Assembly: GCA_003509305.1 (NCBI GenBank)
Contig: DOMU01000037.1
Coordinates: forward strand, 1 to 5,107
Length of the DNA: 5,107 bases
Reading direction: 5' to 3'
From: Desulfobulbaceae bacterium
GTDB taxonomy: Bacteria > Desulfobacterota > Desulfobulbia > Desulfobulbales > Desulfocapsaceae
A model generated the notes under the pieces. The model was not told the origin of the DNA, ran no database searches, and saw only the letters and a list, made by a program, of their open reading frames with translations. The position numbers were made by a program, and so were the translations under genes. Position 1 is the first letter of the stretch. The number at the start of each line of letters is the position of its first letter. Shown in pieces: positions 1 through 5,107 of this stretch.

Positions 1-176
1 AACACGGATTCATCGGATGAAATGCGTCCCTTTGACCACCCCGGCGCTTACGCGAAATGGCATTGTTCTTCATCAGATCAGGCGGATCATCCCGCGAGGC
101 GGACAGCGTGATTAAAAGACATCAGGTGAAACCTCGTGGCCTGGTTATCCCATTTCTATTTCAATTTTCCCTCCTG

Positions 177-219
177 ACTCCTCCCGGCGCTGCGCGCCAC
201 CCCCTCAAGGAGAGAGGCT
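177..219. repeat. Palindromic intergenic element, copy 1
   Basis: The element begins with CTCCTCC, followed by a perfect 5-bp stem GGCGC (186-190) / GCGCC (194-198) with loop TGC. A pyrimidine run ACCCCCTC and then GAG/GAGAGG follow, able to form a second short stem with the CCTC. The same layout (pyrimidine run, GC stem with a 3-base loop, CCCCTC, short loop, GAGxGG) is found in reverse orientation at 246-290, so the two look like members of one repeat family with different inner stems. There is no T-tract after the stem, so it is not a typical intrinsic terminator. Confidence 0.5.
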
Positions 220-245
220 TATTCTTCCCAGCTATCCCCTAACTC

Positions 246-290
246 AGTCCCCCTCACCGAGGGGAATGTCGGCACAGCCGACAGGGGGAG
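246..290. repeat. Palindromic intergenic element, copy 2 (inverted relative to copy 1)
   Basis: Two strong hairpins lie side by side: CCCCTC (250-255) / GAGGGG (259-264) with loop ACC, and TGTCGGC (267-273) / GCCGACA (277-283) with loop ACA. An alternative pairing joins CCCCCT (249-254) with AGGGGG (283-288), enclosing the second hairpin. Its reverse complement matches the architecture of the element at 177-219, giving a head-to-head pair like a REP/BIME unit. It lies about 150 bases upstream of the exporter gene. It could be a dispersed repeat or an RNA-level regulatory structure; I think a dispersed repeat is likelier. Confidence 0.6.
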
Positions 291-354
291 CCACAAAAAC
301 CGGAAAAAGGAGGAGCGCATCCCGCAAGTGAAAGCGGAATAAGTTGCATAAGTC

Positions 355-384
355 TTGTTGATAGTTTGGGTTTCATGGAATAAT
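355..384 (+). promoter_or_regulatory. Candidate sigma-70-type promoter for the operon
   Basis: AATAAT at 379-384 matches five of six bases of the -10 consensus and is preceded by TGG (376-378), an extended -10 TGn motif. TTGTTG at 355-360 is a poor -35 (three of six), 18 bases upstream, which is tolerable with an extended -10. The region is AT-rich compared with the flanking coding sequence. Transcription would begin near 390-392, about 50 bases before the first start codon. This is pattern matching only. Confidence 0.35.
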
Positions 385-442
385 TTAATTTCCACTTGCA
401 AATCATTACGTTAAATGAAGTAACAAAACACAAGCCAATCAG

Positions 443-2644
443 ATGGATGATTTCGCTGTAAACGATAACGAAATCGCCGCCGATAACACCAGCGGCTTGC
501 CTGAGGCGCTGTACTGCGTGGCCCTGTGGCTGAAGATGCGCGGCGTAGCGATCGAAGACGGGCATCTGAACCACCACTTCGGCCTCGAAGAAAAAACCTC
601 TTTGGGCGTGGCTCGGACTCTGACGCGGCTGGGCTGCAAGACCAAGGTGAATGAAGGACTGCCAGCCTCACCCGATGCCCGTCTCTTCCCACTGATCGCC
701 GAGAAAAAAGACGGCGGTTTCGTCCTTTTAGCCCAATATGAGGCCGCATCGGGCCGTTTTCTCGTCCAGACTCCCGGCACCGCCAGGGCGGTCTGGCAAA
801 GTGAAGAGGAACTGGGCGGTATCGCCACCGTGGTTTTAGCCCGGCCACAAGCCGGGAACGCTCAAGCGAACATTCAGGCGAATGCCCAGACGAAGGCTGG
901 CAATGGCCAGGAGCGTGGAAAATTTGGTATTGGCTGGTTTTTCCAGGCCGCGAAAAAGTATTCGGGCGTGCTGCGCGATTGCCTCCTGGCCTCTTTGTTC
1001 GTCCAATTTCTTGGGCTGTTGTCGCCACTCGTCTTCATGATTGTCATCGACCGGGTGCTGGGAACCGGCAGCCTGTCAACGCTTGATGTACTGGTCTTCG
1101 CCCTGGTGGTGGTCTCGGCCTTCGAGATCGCCCTGTCGGCCTTGCGCAGCTATCTGCTGTCGCATACGGCGAACCGCATCGACCTGACTTTGGGCATCGT
1201 CGCCTTCCGGCATCTGATGTCGCTGCCGCTCAGTTATTTCGACAGCCGCCTGGTCGGCGATACCATCGCCCGTATGAAGGAGCTGGAAACAGTACGGCGC
1301 TTCATAACGGGCGCCGGGCTGATGCTGATTATCGACCTGTTTTTTGTTATCGTCTTTATCGCCGTCATGTTTCTCTTCAGCCCCTTCCTCACGCTTCTGG
1401 TGCTGCTGGCGCTGCCAGTCTTGTTCGGGGCCTCTTTCGCCATCACCCCTTTTCTCCATAACCGCCTCGAAGACCGTTACAGCCAAGGCGCCGAGAATCA
1501 ATCCTTTCTTGTTGAGACCATCGCCGGTATTCAGACCATCAAATCCGGGGCCGCCGAGCCACGCGCCTTGCGGCAGTGGGAGGAAAAACTTGGCACGCAC
1601 GCCAAAAGCGGCTTTACCAGCGGTCAACTGGCCAGCCTGATCCAGCAGGCGACGGCGGCGATCAGCAAGGTGCTGTCAGTCTTGCTCTTGTGGTTTGGGG
1701 CGCGGGAGGTTTTGGCCGGCAATCTGACAGTCGGGCAACTGATTGCCTTCAACATGCTGTCGTCTCGCGTCATCGCGCCGGTGCTGCGGCTATCGCAGGT
1801 GTGGCAGGAGTTGCAGCAGGTGAAGATTTCCGTGACCCGCATCGCCGATATTTTTGACTGCGCGCCGGAGCCGGGTTTCACACCGGGCAAGGTGCCGCTG
1901 CCGCCGATTAAAGGCGAGGTGCGTTTCGATCGCGTGTCGTTCCGTTACCGGCAGGGCGAACCCTTTGCCTTGCAGGATATCTCTTTTGTCACGAGGCCCG
2001 GCGAAGTGGTGGGCATTGTCGGCGCCAGCGGCAGCGGCAAGACCAGCCTGGTCAAGCTTCTGCAACGGCTGTATGTGCCGGAAGAGGGCCGGATCGTCGT
2101 CGATGGCGTCGATCTGGCCCAGGCCGACGCCTCGTGGCTGCGGCGGCAGATTGGCGTCGTTGTCCAGGATGGCGTTTTGTTCAACGGTTCGATCCGCGAC
2201 AATATCACCCTGAACCGCCCGGATTTACCGATGGAACGGGTGATGGAGGCGGCGCGCTTGGCCGGGGCTGACGAGTTCATCAACCGTTTGCCGGAAGGTT
2301 ACGACAGCCAGGTCGGCGAACGCGGATTACGGTTATCGACTGGCCAGCGGCAGCGGCTGGCTATTGCCAGGGCCTTGGCCAGCGATCCGGCCATGCTGAT
2401 CTTCGACGAAGCGACTTCGAGCCTTGATTACGAGGCCGAGCGCCATATCCAGGAAAATATGCGAAAAATTTGCCAGGGCAGGACCGCCTTCATCGTCGCC
2501 CACCGCCTGTCCACACTGCGCCACGCCGACCGGATTCTGACCCTTGAAGATGGTAAACTGATCGAAAACGGCCCACCGGAAACGCTCTTGCGCGCGCACG
2601 GTAAGTTCGCCGCCTTGCACAACGCCAGCGAACAGAGGAAATGA
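443..2644 (+). CDS. HlyB-type type I secretion ABC transporter (permease/ATPase with C39-like domain)
   Basis: Inner-membrane exporter that powers one-step secretion of an RTX-type protein. The 733 residues are close to E. coli HlyB (about 707) and co-linear with it. Residues about 18-133 are a C39-like domain. Ungapped comparison with HlyB as I recall it puts E21, G92 and Q109 at the peptidase Cys/His/Asp positions, so it should bind substrate but not cleave. Residues about 134-160 are an Asn/Gln/Ala-rich linker some 17 residues longer than in HlyB. Six membrane segments lie roughly between 178 and 447. The nucleotide-binding domain has Walker A GASGSGKTS (527-535), Q-loop Q575, signature LSTGQ (631-635, canonical LSGGQ), Walker B MLIFDE (651-656), D-loop SSLD (659-662) and switch H687. 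ATG 443 is the only reasonable start: an in-frame stop lies at 416-418 with no start codon between. Unlike the two last genes it has no clear Shine-Dalgarno. It overlaps the next gene by 4 bases. Confidence 0.95.
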   Translation: MDDFAVNDNEIAADNTSGLPEALYCVALWLKMRGVAIEDGHLNHHFGLEEKTSLGVARTLTRLGCKTKVNEGLPASPDARLFPLIAEKKDGGFVLLAQYEAASGRFLVQTPGTARAVWQSEEELGGIATVVLARPQAGNAQANIQANAQTKAGNGQERGKFGIGWFFQAAKKYSGVLRDCLLASLFVQFLGLLSPLVFMIVIDRVLGTGSLSTLDVLVFALVVVSAFEIALSALRSYLLSHTANRIDLTLGIVAFRHLMSLPLSYFDSRLVGDTIARMKELETVRRFITGAGLMLIIDLFFVIVFIAVMFLFSPFLTLLVLLALPVLFGASFAITPFLHNRLEDRYSQGAENQSFLVETIAGIQTIKSGAAEPRALRQWEEKLGTHAKSGFTSGQLASLIQQATAAISKVLSVLLLWFGAREVLAGNLTVGQLIAFNMLSSRVIAPVLRLSQVWQELQQVKISVTRIADIFDCAPEPGFTPGKVPLPPIKGEVRFDRVSFRYRQGEPFALQDISFVTRPGEVVGIVGASGSGKTSLVKLLQRLYVPEEGRIVVDGVDLAQADASWLRRQIGVVVQDGVLFNGSIRDNITLNRPDLPMERVMEAARLAGADEFINRLPEGYDSQVGERGLRLSTGQRQRLAIARALASDPAMLIFDEATSSLDYEAERHIQENMRKICQGRTAFIVAHRLSTLRHADRILTLEDGKLIENGPPETLLRAHGKFAALHNASEQRK

Positions 2645-4236
2645 CAGCTCGACAGAGGATGACGGAAGCGATGAACAAGCTGGATAAAAAATCCGGGTTT
2701 CTCGGCAAGGCTTCGTGGCTCCGCGACAAAGCTCTGCTTTGCGGCAAATCCTGGTGGCTTTACGGTAAATCCTGGCTTCACGATAAAGTTTTGTCTCATG
2801 GCAAGCCCTGGTGGCTTCGCGGTAAATCCTGGTTTGACGATAAAGTTTTGTCTCACGGCAAACCCTGGTGGCTTCGCGGTAAATCCTGGCTTCGCGGCAA
2901 ATGGGATACAGCCAAACGGGAGGAGGAGCTGGACTACCAGTTTCTGCCAGCGGCGCTTGAGGTGCTCGAGACGCCACCGGCGCCGTTCGCGAGAGTGGCG
3001 CTGATTCTTATCGTGTCGCTGGTGACTGTGGTCATCTTATGGGCGTTTTTTTCCCACATGGACATTACCGTCCAGGGTTCCGGCGTGATCGTGCCAAAAG
3101 GCAAGGTCAAGGTCATTCAGCCTCTGGAGCCGGGGATCGTCACAGCCATCTCCGTCCGCGATGGCCAGATGGTGCGCCAAGGCGAAGAACTGATCACCAT
3201 GGATAACACGGGCGCCAGCGCCGACCGCAACACCATCGCCAAAGAGCTGACCACGGCGGCCCTGGCTGTCAGCCGTCTCGAAGCCCAGTTGCAAGGCAAA
3301 CCGGAAGATTTTGTCCCGGAGCCGGGAGCCGACGAACAGGTGGTGGGCACGCAGAGAAGGCTTTTGGCGCAGACGATGCGGGCGCAGGAGGAACGGCTCT
3401 CAGCGCTTGACCAGGAGATCGAACGCTGCGCCGCCGAACGCGCCTCAATCGAGACCAACCTCGAGCGGCTGACCGTCGCCCTGCCGCTTCTCCAACAACT
3501 GATGGCGAAAAAAAACAATCTGGCAAAAAAGAAACTGATTTCTCAGGCGGAGCTGTTGCAGGCAAAAATCGAGATCAACGATGCCCGTCATAATCTCGCC
3601 GCCGCCAAAAGCGATCTGGCCGGTGTCGAGGCGCGGCTGGCCAAGGCGCGGGAAGAACGGGAAATGGCGGTTTCCGAATACCAGCGCGACCTTTTGGGCC
3701 AGTTGGCCGAGGCCAGGAGCAAGCGCGAGCAGTTGACACACAGCCTGGAAAAGGCCAATAGTCAGCAGGCGCACGCCCGGCTGGTATCACCAATCGACGG
3801 TATTGTCCAGAATCTGGCCGTGCATACGGTCGGCGGCGTCGTGACGGCGGCCCAGCCGCTGATGGCGATTGTCCCCACCGGCGCCGGTCTGGAAATTGAA
3901 GCCAAGGTGGCCGACAAAGACATTGGTTTTGTCGCTGAAGGCCAGCCGACGTCGGTCAAGGTGGCCGCCTATCCGCATACCCGGCACGGCGATCTGCCGG
4001 GAACCATCGAGTGGGTGGCACGGGACAGCATCGCCGATGAGAAACTGGGAATGGTCTATCCAATCCGGGTATCGCTGGAAAAGTATGAACTGCCCAACGA
4101 GGTCAACGGCAAAAAGGGCGTGGCTGTGCCGGGTATGACCGTCACCACCGACATCACGGTCGGGCGCCGTCGCGTAATCGAGTATTTTCTCGGGCCGATC
4201 TTACGCTACCGCGACGAAAGCCTGCGCGAGATGTAA
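2641..4236 (+). CDS. HlyD-type T1SS membrane fusion (periplasmic adaptor) protein with expanded Trp-rich N-terminus
   Basis: Periplasmic adaptor joining the ABC exporter to the outer-membrane channel. The 531 residues exceed E. coli HlyD (about 478), and the excess is in the cytoplasmic N-terminus. Residues 29-85 are three 19-residue Trp/Lys/Gly-rich repeats. YQFLPAALEVLETP (99-112) is the conserved HlyD stretch before the membrane. One membrane segment spans about 116-138. About 142-190 is the first lipoyl/barrel half, about 195-375 is a charged Ala/Leu/Glu-rich coiled-coil hairpin, VSPIDGIVQ (382-390) opens the second lipoyl half, and GMTVTTDITVGRR with the tail RYRDESLREM (498-531) closely matches the HlyD end. 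Start: ATG 2641 overlaps the exporter stop as ATGA, suggesting translational coupling. AGAGGAA abuts it (2634-2640), which is close for a Shine-Dalgarno. In-frame ATGs at 2659 and 2671 are alternatives and all keep the repeats. Function is firm; the exact start is not. Confidence 0.95.
   Translation: MTARQRMTEAMNKLDKKSGFLGKASWLRDKALLCGKSWWLYGKSWLHDKVLSHGKPWWLRGKSWFDDKVLSHGKPWWLRGKSWLRGKWDTAKREEELDYQFLPAALEVLETPPAPFARVALILIVSLVTVVILWAFFSHMDITVQGSGVIVPKGKVKVIQPLEPGIVTAISVRDGQMVRQGEELITMDNTGASADRNTIAKELTTAALAVSRLEAQLQGKPEDFVPEPGADEQVVGTQRRLLAQTMRAQEERLSALDQEIERCAAERASIETNLERLTVALPLLQQLMAKKNNLAKKKLISQAELLQAKIEINDARHNLAAAKSDLAGVEARLAKAREEREMAVSEYQRDLLGQLAEARSKREQLTHSLEKANSQQAHARLVSPIDGIVQNLAVHTVGGVVTAAQPLMAIVPTGAGLEIEAKVADKDIGFVAEGQPTSVKVAAYPHTRHGDLPGTIEWVARDSIADEKLGMVYPIRVSLEKYELPNEVNGKKGVAVPGMTVTTDITVGRRRVIEYFLGPILRYRDESLREM
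2725..2895 (+). repeat. Three tandem 57-bp repeats encoding Trp/Lys-rich 19-residue units
   Basis: Units lie at 2725-2781, 2782-2838 and 2839-2895, in frame within the HlyD-type gene. By hand count, units 2 and 3 differ at 5 of 57 bases and units 1 and 2 at 14 of 57. The protein unit is DKVLSHGKPWWLRGKSWFD or a close variant. Each unit has two Gly-Lys-x-Trp motifs seven residues apart, so there is an internal sub-repeat: GGTAAATCCTGG recurs at 2764, 2821 and 2878, and GGCAAATCCTGG at 2743. Partial units flank the array (GKASWLR before, GKW after). About 11 Trp occur in 63 residues (26-88). The near identity of units 2 and 3 at silent positions points to recent duplication or slippage. Confidence 0.9.
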
Positions 4237-4250
4237 GAAAACAGCATAAA

Positions 4251-4257
4251 AAAGGAG
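4251..4257 (+). promoter_or_regulatory. Ribosome binding site of the acyltransferase gene
   Basis: AAAGGAG lies 4 bases before ATG 4262, within the 25-base gap after the adaptor gene. It fixes the start of the acyltransferase. The same AAAGGAGCG 9-mer precedes the TolC-like gene. Confidence 0.75.
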
Positions 4258-4261
4258 CGAT

Positions 4262-4786
4262 ATGGAAGACATCACAAAAGAAGATGAGGAGTTGCGGAAA
4301 AAGATCGAAGAACAGTCGCTGGAGCTGGTCAAGCGTCTGCCGGCCCTCGGCCCGGTGTTGTTTTTGTACATGCAGTCGGCGCACCGGCGGCTGCACTTCA
4401 TCGCCGACCTGGAGTGGCTTTTGCTCCCCGCCCTGGTCAACGGCCAGTGCAAGTTGTACATGAAAAAGGAGTATCCAATTTCTTTTGTCAGTTGGGCTTT
4501 TCTCGGCGAGGAGGCGGAACGCAATCTTTTGGCCGGTGGCGGGCGCTTGCGGTCTGGTGACTGGAAGAGCGGCGACCGGCTGTGGCTGATTGATATCGTC
4601 GCCCCTTTCGGCGGAGTTGATAAAATGCTCGACGACATCCGCAAAAACGAGTTTCCGGATCAAACGATCCGCCTGGTCGCCCCCGACCCGGTGACTGGCG
4701 GCCGCAAAGCCAGAGAAATCACGCCGTACAAACCCGATGAAAATAAAGGAGCGTTTTATGGCCCAGACAGCCCGGTGGTACAGTAA
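4262..4786 (+). CDS. HlyC-type toxin-activating lysine acyltransferase
   Basis: The family moves a fatty acyl chain from acyl-ACP to internal lysines of an RTX protoxin in the cytoplasm, making it active before export. The 174 residues compare with 170 in E. coli HlyC, but with about 19 extra charged residues at the N-terminus (acidic/basic helix, 1-26) and a C-terminus about 15 shorter. Family hallmarks: LG (29-30), S39 near the active site, LPAL (55-58), SFVSWA (74-79), DWKSGDRLW (100-108) and IDIVAPFG (110-117), where D111 matches HlyC D92. Comparison without gaps from LG to APFG puts R42, not a histidine, at the place of catalytic H23; H41 is the neighbour. Either H41 serves as catalyst with a small local shift or the enzyme is altered. 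The gene sits between adaptor and channel genes rather than before the toxin as in hlyCABD. The strong ribosome binding site supports ATG 4262. Confidence 0.92.
   Translation: MEDITKEDEELRKKIEEQSLELVKRLPALGPVLFLYMQSAHRRLHFIADLEWLLLPALVNGQCKLYMKKEYPISFVSWAFLGEEAERNLLAGGGRLRSGDWKSGDRLWLIDIVAPFGGVDKMLDDIRKNEFPDQTIRLVAPDPVTGGRKAREITPYKPDENKGAFYGPDSPVVQ
4745..4751 (+). promoter_or_regulatory. Ribosome binding site of the TolC-like gene
   Basis: AAAGGAG lies 6 bases before ATG 4758, inside the last codons of the acyltransferase gene. Its strength and spacing decide the start of the otherwise open-ended downstream frame. Confidence 0.8.
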
Positions 4787-5107
4787 ACGCCTTTTGGCCT
4801 GGTTGTGGGCTTTGGTGGCGGCTCCTTTGTTCTTTGGCGCCAGCGTCGCCTGGTCACTTGGTCGCGAGGAGGCGGTACAACTGGCCCTGGCCCATGACGC
4901 GAGACTCCGCGGCGACACCGCCGCCGCTAAAGCCGAACGGGCGGAAGGGGCGATAGGCGTCGCCGCCTATGGGCCGCGTCTGTCGGCTTCCGGGGACTAT
5001 CGCCACAGCAAGGAGCGTCTGATTTACGATCCGCTGGAAGGTCAGTCCGCCGGTCACGCCAATTATGACGAGTGGCAATGGCGTCTGTCCTTTTCCCAGC
5101 CGCTGGT
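4758..5107 (+). CDS. TolC-like outer-membrane channel protein (5' part only)
   Basis: Outer-membrane component of the T1SS, the exit duct contacted by the HlyD-type adaptor. Only 116 whole codons are present; the gene continues past the right edge. The first 31 residues form a Sec signal peptide: RWYSKR basic end (6-11), hydrophobic core LLAWLWALVAAPLFFGA, and a probable cleavage after SVA (29-31). The mature start SLGREEAVQLALAHDARLRG (33-52) is the typical opening of the TolC family (Leu-xx-Glu-Ala-x-x-Leu-Ala-Leu-x-x-Asn/Asp), followed by an Ala-rich helix ending in AYGPRLSASGDY (70-81) and WQWRLSFSQPL (106-116), which fits the first beta strands of the barrel. The frame differs from the acyltransferase and overlaps it by 29 bases, implying co-translation in one operon. 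Without the remaining about 300 or more residues, the assignment rests on the N-terminal pattern and context. Confidence 0.85.
   Translation, partial: MAQTARWYSKRLLAWLWALVAAPLFFGASVAWSLGREEAVQLALAHDARLRGDTAAAKAERAEGAIGVAAYGPRLSASGDYRHSKERLIYDPLEGQSAGHANYDEWQWRLSFSQPL

Larger units (their letters stand above)
1..442. other. Upstream non-coding region
   Basis: No gene is convincing here. The + frame beginning at base 1 is open for 36 codons to a TGA at 109-111 and could be the tail of an upstream gene, but nothing in it is recognisable. From about 177 to 290 there are two GC-rich palindromic elements in opposite orientation. From 291 to 318 there is a purine-rich stretch with an orphan Shine-Dalgarno-like sequence. 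From about 340 to 442 the composition becomes AT-rich, as expected for a promoter and leader ahead of the secretion operon. No tRNA, rRNA or riboswitch was recognised. Any transcript starting near 390 would have a leader of roughly 50 bases before the first gene. Confidence 0.6.

Noticed and set aside
1..111. Open + frame from the left edge, possibly the end of an upstream gene
   Set aside because: Only 36 codons, unrecognisable, and open by chance at this length; noted in the upstream region entry but not called as a gene.
57..242. 61-codon + strand open frame with a hydrophobic middle
   Set aside because: It runs through the palindromic element, has no ribosome binding site and shows no family resemblance.
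250..283. Intrinsic terminator for an upstream gene
   Set aside because: The hairpins are strong but no U-tract follows on either strand.
515..517. C25 of the exporter as an active C39 protease cysteine
   Set aside because: It is four residues out of register with the catalytic position, and the His and Asp positions are also lost.
411..1028. 205-codon antisense open frame at the start of the exporter gene
   Set aside because: Arg/Pro/Ser-rich shadow of the strongly supported HlyB-type gene.
2725..2895. CRISPR-like array
   Set aside because: Units are contiguous with no spacers, keep a reading frame and encode a continuous protein.
2333..2977. 214-codon antisense frame with striking Arg/Tyr/Thr periodicity
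   Set aside because: The periodicity is only the antisense reading of the 57-bp repeats; the sense frame leads directly into the conserved adaptor sequence and membrane span.
2798..3004. Possible frameshift at the adaptor N-terminus, as a second + frame is also open across the repeats
   Set aside because: The main frame is uninterrupted from the exporter stop through to the HlyD C-terminus, and the repeats are regular at the protein level in that frame.
4154..4918. 254-codon antisense frame covering the acyltransferase
   Set aside because: It covers three sense genes in register with their codon bias and has no recognisable domain.

Overview
The window holds most of a type I secretion (T1SS) operon of the haemolysin (RTX) class, all on the + strand. 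The order is an HlyB-type ABC transporter, an HlyD-type membrane fusion protein, an HlyC-type toxin-activating lysine acyltransferase, and the first 116 codons of a TolC-like outer-membrane channel protein that runs off the right edge. The first 442 bases have no convincing gene. They hold two head-to-head palindromic elements and a likely promoter region. The inner-membrane / adaptor / outer-membrane set, and the signal peptide on the channel protein, imply an organism with two membranes. Codons ending in G or C are common and Shine-Dalgarno sites of the AAAGGAG type precede two genes. I cannot name the genus. A proteobacterium fits the protein families. The intergenic palindromes remind me of dispersed repeats in some diderm Firmicutes (Negativicutes), but that is from memory and unchecked.

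Layout: 1-442 upstream region (inverted palindrome pair about 177-290, candidate promoter about 355-384). 443-2644 HlyB-like exporter. 2641-4236 HlyD-like adaptor, starting inside the exporter's stop codon (ATGA overlap). 4262-4786 HlyC-like acyltransferase, 25 bases further on and with a strong ribosome binding site. 4758-5107 TolC-like protein, overlapping the acyltransferase by 29 bases and with a strong ribosome binding site inside the acyltransferase gene. The tight packing indicates one transcript.

How they work together (family knowledge): the HlyC-type enzyme transfers a fatty acyl group from acyl carrier protein to lysines of an RTX protoxin in the cytoplasm. HlyB and HlyD recognise the protoxin's C-terminal signal, and recruitment of the TolC-like channel gives one-step export to the outside. 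No RTX substrate gene lies in the window, so the cargo is unknown. It may lie beyond the right edge or elsewhere.

The most unusual feature is the cytoplasmic N-terminus of the HlyD-like protein. It is roughly twice the length of that of E. coli HlyD and is built of three tandem 19-residue Trp/Lys/Gly-rich units (57-bp DNA repeats, 2725-2895). Other points of note are an apparent one-residue displacement of the catalytic histidine in the HlyC-like enzyme, a LSTGQ instead of LSGGQ ABC signature, complete loss of the peptidase triad in the exporter's C39-like domain, and an Asn/Gln/Ala-rich linker after that domain.
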